A DNA stretch of 64,000 nt from SKVR01 sp046291875. Its GTDB lineage: Bacteria; Bacteroidota; Bacteroidia; Bacteroidales; UBA7960. Shown here one piece after another: positions 60,788-64,000 of this stretch. The DNA lies in the NCBI GenBank assembly GCA_046291875.1, contig JBKBSF010000019.1:1-64000 (forward strand), written 5' to 3'. Both the position numbers and the translations under genes were made by a program. How positions within the stretch are numbered: position 1 is the first letter of the stretch; each line of letters opens with the position of its first letter. The notes below the pieces were generated by a model. That model made no database searches. It was not told the origin of the DNA and was given only the letters and a program-made list of their open reading frames with translations.

Positions 60788-62068
60788 CTACCAGGCAAAA
60801 AGCGGAAACTGACCCATCAGGTCGTTCACTTTCTTGCGGACACTTGCAATTACCTGCTCATTGTCGATATTGGAGATTACCTCATCAATAAAGTCGACAA
60901 TCTGTACCACATGCTCCTCTTTCAACCCACGGGTAGTAACGGCAGGCGTGCCGATACGGATACCTGAAGTCTGGAAAGGAGAACGACTATCGAAAGGAAC
61001 CATGTTTTTATTGATGGTGATATCAGCAAGCACCAGCGTATTCTCTACTTTCTTACCTGTAATATCCGGAAACTTCGAACGCAGGTCGATAAGCATCAAG
61101 TGGTTGTCGGTACCATTGGAAGTTACGTGATATCCTTTGCTGATAAAAGCATGGGCCATAGCTTGTGCATTTTTCATTACCTGTTCGCCATACTGGCGGA
61201 AAGAGGGTTTCAGAGCTTCGCCAAAGGCTACTGCCTTGGCGGCAATAACATGCTCCAGGGGTCCGCCTTGGGTGCCGGGGAATACTGCCGAATCAAGGAT
61301 TTGCGACATCATTTTGATTTCTCCCTTGGGGGTTTTGTGGCCCCAGGGGTTTTCAAAATCTTTCCCTATAAGGATCAGACCTCCACGGGGGCCTCTCAGG
61401 GTTTTATGTGTTGTGGTAGTAATGATATGGCAATGAGGCAGCGGATCGTTGAGTAGTTTGGCAGCAATAAGTCCGGCAGGGTGAGCGATATCGGCCATCA
61501 GGATAGCACCAACCTTGTCAGCGATCTGGCGCATACGGGCAAAATCCCAGTCGCGCGGATAAGCCGAAGCACCCGCCACAATGAGTTTGGGTTTTTCGCG
61601 CAGGGCTACCTGCTCCATCTGGTCGTAATCGATACGTCCATCAGCTTCTTTAACTTCATAGGCTACCGGGCGGTAAAGGATTCCTGAAAGGTTTACAGGT
61701 GCACCGTGCGAAAGGTGTCCGCCATGGCTCAGATCGAGCCCCATGAAAGTATCACCAGGCTGCAGGCAGGCAAGAAAAACCGCTGCATTGGCCTGGGCTC
61801 CGCTGTGGGGTTGTACATTGGCCCACTCGGCACCAAAAAGCTCTTTGGCCCGGTCAATGGCAAGCTGCTCGGTTTGATCTACAATCTGACAGCCGCCATA
61901 ATAACGTTTGCCGGGATATCCTTCTGCATATTTGTTGGTAAGCACACTGCCCATGGCTTGCATGACCTGCTCGCTTACAAAATTCTCTGAAGCAATCAGC
62001 TCAACACCATGCAACTGGCGTTGCTTTTCCTGCTCAATAAGGTCAAAAATTTGATGATCTCTTTCCAT
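60788..62068 (-). CDS. glyA: serine hydroxymethyltransferase
   Basis: GlyA interconverts serine and glycine with tetrahydrofolate and is the main source of one-carbon units. The 426-residue PLP enzyme has ELIASENFVSEQVMQAMGS, NVQPHSGAQANAAVFLAC, the PLP-lysine motif HIITTTTHKTLRGPRGGLILI, and SRSPFQTSGIRIGTPAVTTRGL. Length is standard. It ends at a strong terminator and seems to be a single gene. Confidence 0.97.
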   Translation of the reverse strand: MERDHQIFDLIEQEKQRQLHGVELIASENFVSEQVMQAMGSVLTNKYAEGYPGKRYYGGCQIVDQTEQLAIDRAKELFGAEWANVQPHSGAQANAAVFLACLQPGDTFMGLDLSHGGHLSHGAPVNLSGILYRPVAYEVKEADGRIDYDQMEQVALREKPKLIVAGASAYPRDWDFARMRQIADKVGAILMADIAHPAGLIAAKLLNDPLPHCHIITTTTHKTLRGPRGGLILIGKDFENPWGHKTPKGEIKMMSQILDSAVFPGTQGGPLEHVIAAKAVAFGEALKPSFRQYGEQVMKNAQAMAHAFISKGYHVTSNGTDNHLMLIDLRSKFPDITGKKVENTLVLADITINKNMVPFDSRSPFQTSGIRIGTPAVTTRGLKEEHVVQIVDFIDEVISNIDNEQVIASVRKKVNDLMGQFPLFAW

Positions 62069-62123
62069 AATTGTGACTGTATCTTGTATTAGTGTTTTGA
62101 AAAATAAGCAGTTAAAACTGCGG

Positions 62124-62131
62124 CAAAATTA
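62124..62131 (-). promoter_or_regulatory. probable glyA promoter (-7 box)
   Basis: Minus-strand TAATTTTG (62131-62124) matches TAnnTTTG about 56 bases upstream of glyA. No TTTG lies at 17-21 bases upstream of it. Confidence 0.45.
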
Positions 62132-62231
62132 GCAATATTTTCCAAATGGGATATTTTAACAAGGGGCATTATCCTAAAAACTCTAAATTTACCGCCGGAA
62201 AACAAAAAATCACCTTTAACGCCCAGTACAT

Positions 62232-64000
62232 ATGATCAGATCCCTTTTTGTTCTGCTGCTTGTGGCAGCCAGTCTTTTCAGGGGCCATGCCGAAAACCGC
62301 CTGGCCATATCGCAGTGGCTCAGCATAGAGCCCCATACGGTGGAAATGCCAACCTTTCACCAGCAGCCCAACACCCGCGGAAACACTTTTGAGCTCCGCA
62401 ACCTTCTCGACTTTAATCACATTCAATTCCAGAACCACTTTCCGGCTCCTGCCAAGGTCCTTACTCATATCAATGGAAGGGATCTTACCTGGAATGCTGT
62501 TTTTACAGATGCCAACGGATATGTATTTCTGGAACAAGAGACTTCAGATCCTGACATTAAAGTGGCCTATCTGGCTGTATACATCCAGGCTGACCGATAC
62601 ATTCATACCAACCTTGAAATAAAAAGCCCCCACATGTTAAGGGTTTGGCTCAATGGCGAACCTATTGGCACCAAAGGCACCACAGAGCAGGAAGAGAACA
62701 CTGTTGGCAAAGTAAACAGAGACTTGAAGCTGGAAAGAGGCAAGCATCTGCTGCTGATCAAAACCCTGCGTCCTGCCCAGGCCGCCCTGGACTGGAAAGT
62801 AATGGCCAGCCTTGAAGTAAAAGCCCCCTGGCAGATAGAAGACCTCAGCATTTCCACAGAGCCGCTCACCCGCAAAAACATTTCGCATATTCTTGATGGT
62901 GTGAAGATCACCAGCATTGAGCCTTCGCACGATGGCAAATACTACAGCGTGAATTTCAGCCGAGCTCAGCCCCCTTCCGATCAGGCTGAACGCTGGACAG
63001 AGATACGTCGTGCCGACGACCGCAGGCTGATGCACAGCTTCCGCCATGCGCGCATAACGCAGGGGCAATGGCTACCCAACAGCAACCGCTTTTCCTTTGT
63101 AAACACCAGTGGAGGGAAATCCAGCCTGTTTGTATTGGATCTGGATAATTCGCAGATCATTACAATGCTGGAAGAGATGGAAAACTTCAGTGGCTACCGC
63201 TGGGCTCCCAACGAGGAGTTTATCATATATACCCTTCGCGAGGAAGGCAGCAGAACCGATACCGATATAAGGCAGGTGCTGGGCATGCAGGACAGGCAGG
63301 CCCATTTCAGGCACCGCAGCTTTTTGTATCGTTTCCACATTGCTTCTGCCACCCATCAAAGACTTACCTTCGGCAACCTCACCACATCGCTGCAGGATAT
63401 CAGCCCCGACAGCAGGCAGATCCTCTTCAGCCAGAGCTTTCCAGATTATACCCAGCGCCCCTTTTCGCGGCAGAATATGTTTATCCTGCATCTGGCCGAT
63501 ATGCGTCTGGATACTTTGTGGATGGATGAACTCAGGGGGGTGAGTGCCTCCTTTTCACCCGATGGCCGCTTCCTGCTTGCCACCGGAGGCCCTTCTGCCT
63601 TCGGAGGGATCGGAGAAAACGTTCCGGAGGGAATGATACCCAATAACTACGACACCCAGGCCTACATATACGAAATTGCAAGTGGCAAGGTAAACCCCAT
63701 TACACGCAATTTCAATCCCGATATTGCCTCCGCCCGCTGGCATAAACCCGACAACATGATCTACCTGCTTACCACCGATGAAGATTATCGTCGGTTGTAC
63801 CGGTATGATGTGAGGCGCGATCGCATTGATTTTCTGGATCTTGGATGGGATTACATCTCATCCGTCAGCCTTGCCCCCAATGCCCGGTGGGCCATCATCT
63901 CAGCATCGCAAACCAATGCCCCTTCCAGGCACTTCATGCTCAATTTGCGCAACCAGCGCAGCACTGTGCTCGAAGATACCGAATCGGAGATTTACCGGCA
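62232..64000 (+). CDS. secreted beta-propeller protein, probable S9 (prolyl oligopeptidase-type) peptidase, partial
   Basis: The frame is open from the ATG at 62232 to the right edge (589 codons) and continues outside. A signal peptide ends about residue 20 (RGHA). Residues about 25-210 form a domain that I do not recognise (contains LRVWLNGEPIGT). From about 220 there are WD40-like/TolB-type propeller blades with SFSPDGRFLLATGGP, DISPDSRQILFSQSF and SLAPNARWAIISASQ. This order, in Bacteroidetes, is usual for S9 peptidases in which a C-terminal alpha/beta hydrolase domain follows. That catalytic part lies outside the window, so the assignment is provisional. Confidence 0.68.
   Translation, partial: MIRSLFVLLLVAASLFRGHAENRLAISQWLSIEPHTVEMPTFHQQPNTRGNTFELRNLLDFNHIQFQNHFPAPAKVLTHINGRDLTWNAVFTDANGYVFLEQETSDPDIKVAYLAVYIQADRYIHTNLEIKSPHMLRVWLNGEPIGTKGTTEQEENTVGKVNRDLKLERGKHLLLIKTLRPAQAALDWKVMASLEVKAPWQIEDLSISTEPLTRKNISHILDGVKITSIEPSHDGKYYSVNFSRAQPPSDQAERWTEIRRADDRRLMHSFRHARITQGQWLPNSNRFSFVNTSGGKSSLFVLDLDNSQIITMLEEMENFSGYRWAPNEEFIIYTLREEGSRTDTDIRQVLGMQDRQAHFRHRSFLYRFHIASATHQRLTFGNLTTSLQDISPDSRQILFSQSFPDYTQRPFSRQNMFILHLADMRLDTLWMDELRGVSASFSPDGRFLLATGGPSAFGGIGENVPEGMIPNNYDTQAYIYEIASGKVNPITRNFNPDIASARWHKPDNMIYLLTTDEDYRRLYRYDVRRDRIDFLDLGWDYISSVSLAPNARWAIISASQTNAPSRHFMLNLRNQRSTVLEDTESEIYR

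Overview
The window comes from the Bacteroidota, probably a Bacteroidales/Marinilabiliales-type anaerobe or microaerobe. Four things point this way: the 5' end of a 16S rRNA gene of Bacteroidetes type at the left edge; promoters of the TTTG-N19-TAnnTTTG kind throughout, with almost no Shine-Dalgarno sites; a SusC/SusD polysaccharide utilisation locus (PUL) run by a hybrid two-component system; and SusE-, PspC-, Mrp- and DAK2-DegV-type genes arranged as in this phylum. No phage, plasmid, CRISPR or transposase gene was seen.

Layout. 1-955: start of an rRNA operon running off the left edge, with boxA and two tandem promoters, then a doubtful small ORF. 956-6990: cytochrome bd oxidase (cydAB) and its ABC assembly exporter (cydDC). 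7313-14804: an Mrp-type cation/proton antiporter cluster of unusual make-up: F, G, a fused MbhD/MbhE/MrpB subunit, C, three separate proton-channel-like subunits, and E. The same hairpin-rich repeat lies before cydD and before mrpE and reaches each start codon. 15050-18899 (minus): lemA with two TPM-domain genes, and htpG. 19004-20638: a large lipoprotein esterase.

20863-44974 is the metabolic core. A plus-strand galactose block (galM, GntR/LacI-type regulator, sugar-1-phosphate nucleotidyltransferase, SSS sodium/sugar symporter, galK, galE) faces a minus-strand PUL (GH53 endo-galactanase, GH2 beta-galactosidase, SusC, SusD, SusE-like protein, GH-A-clan glycosidase). The divergent gene for the hybrid two-component sensor ends the block. 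Together they describe uptake and breakdown of beta-1,4-galactan (pectic type I arabinogalactan side chains) to galactose, galactose-1-P and UDP-sugars. No classical galT is present; the nucleotidyltransferase in the cluster is the obvious candidate to fill that step.

45129-64000 is mostly housekeeping and stress: PadR-PspC; a fused E1 alpha/beta 2-oxoacid dehydrogenase; a DAK2-DegV fusion (one-piece fatty acid kinase candidate); rubrerythrin; purA, a Fur-family regulator, RelA/SpoT, Ppx/GppA, Ppk1 and SixA on the minus strand; glyA; and the start of a secreted beta-propeller (S9-like) protein cut by the right edge.

The features most worth following up are the mobile-looking repeat that supplies gene starts, the non-canonical Mrp complex with one subunit lacking the TM5 glutamate, the apparent galT replacement, the DAK2-DegV fusion, and the GH-A enzyme in the galactan PUL.
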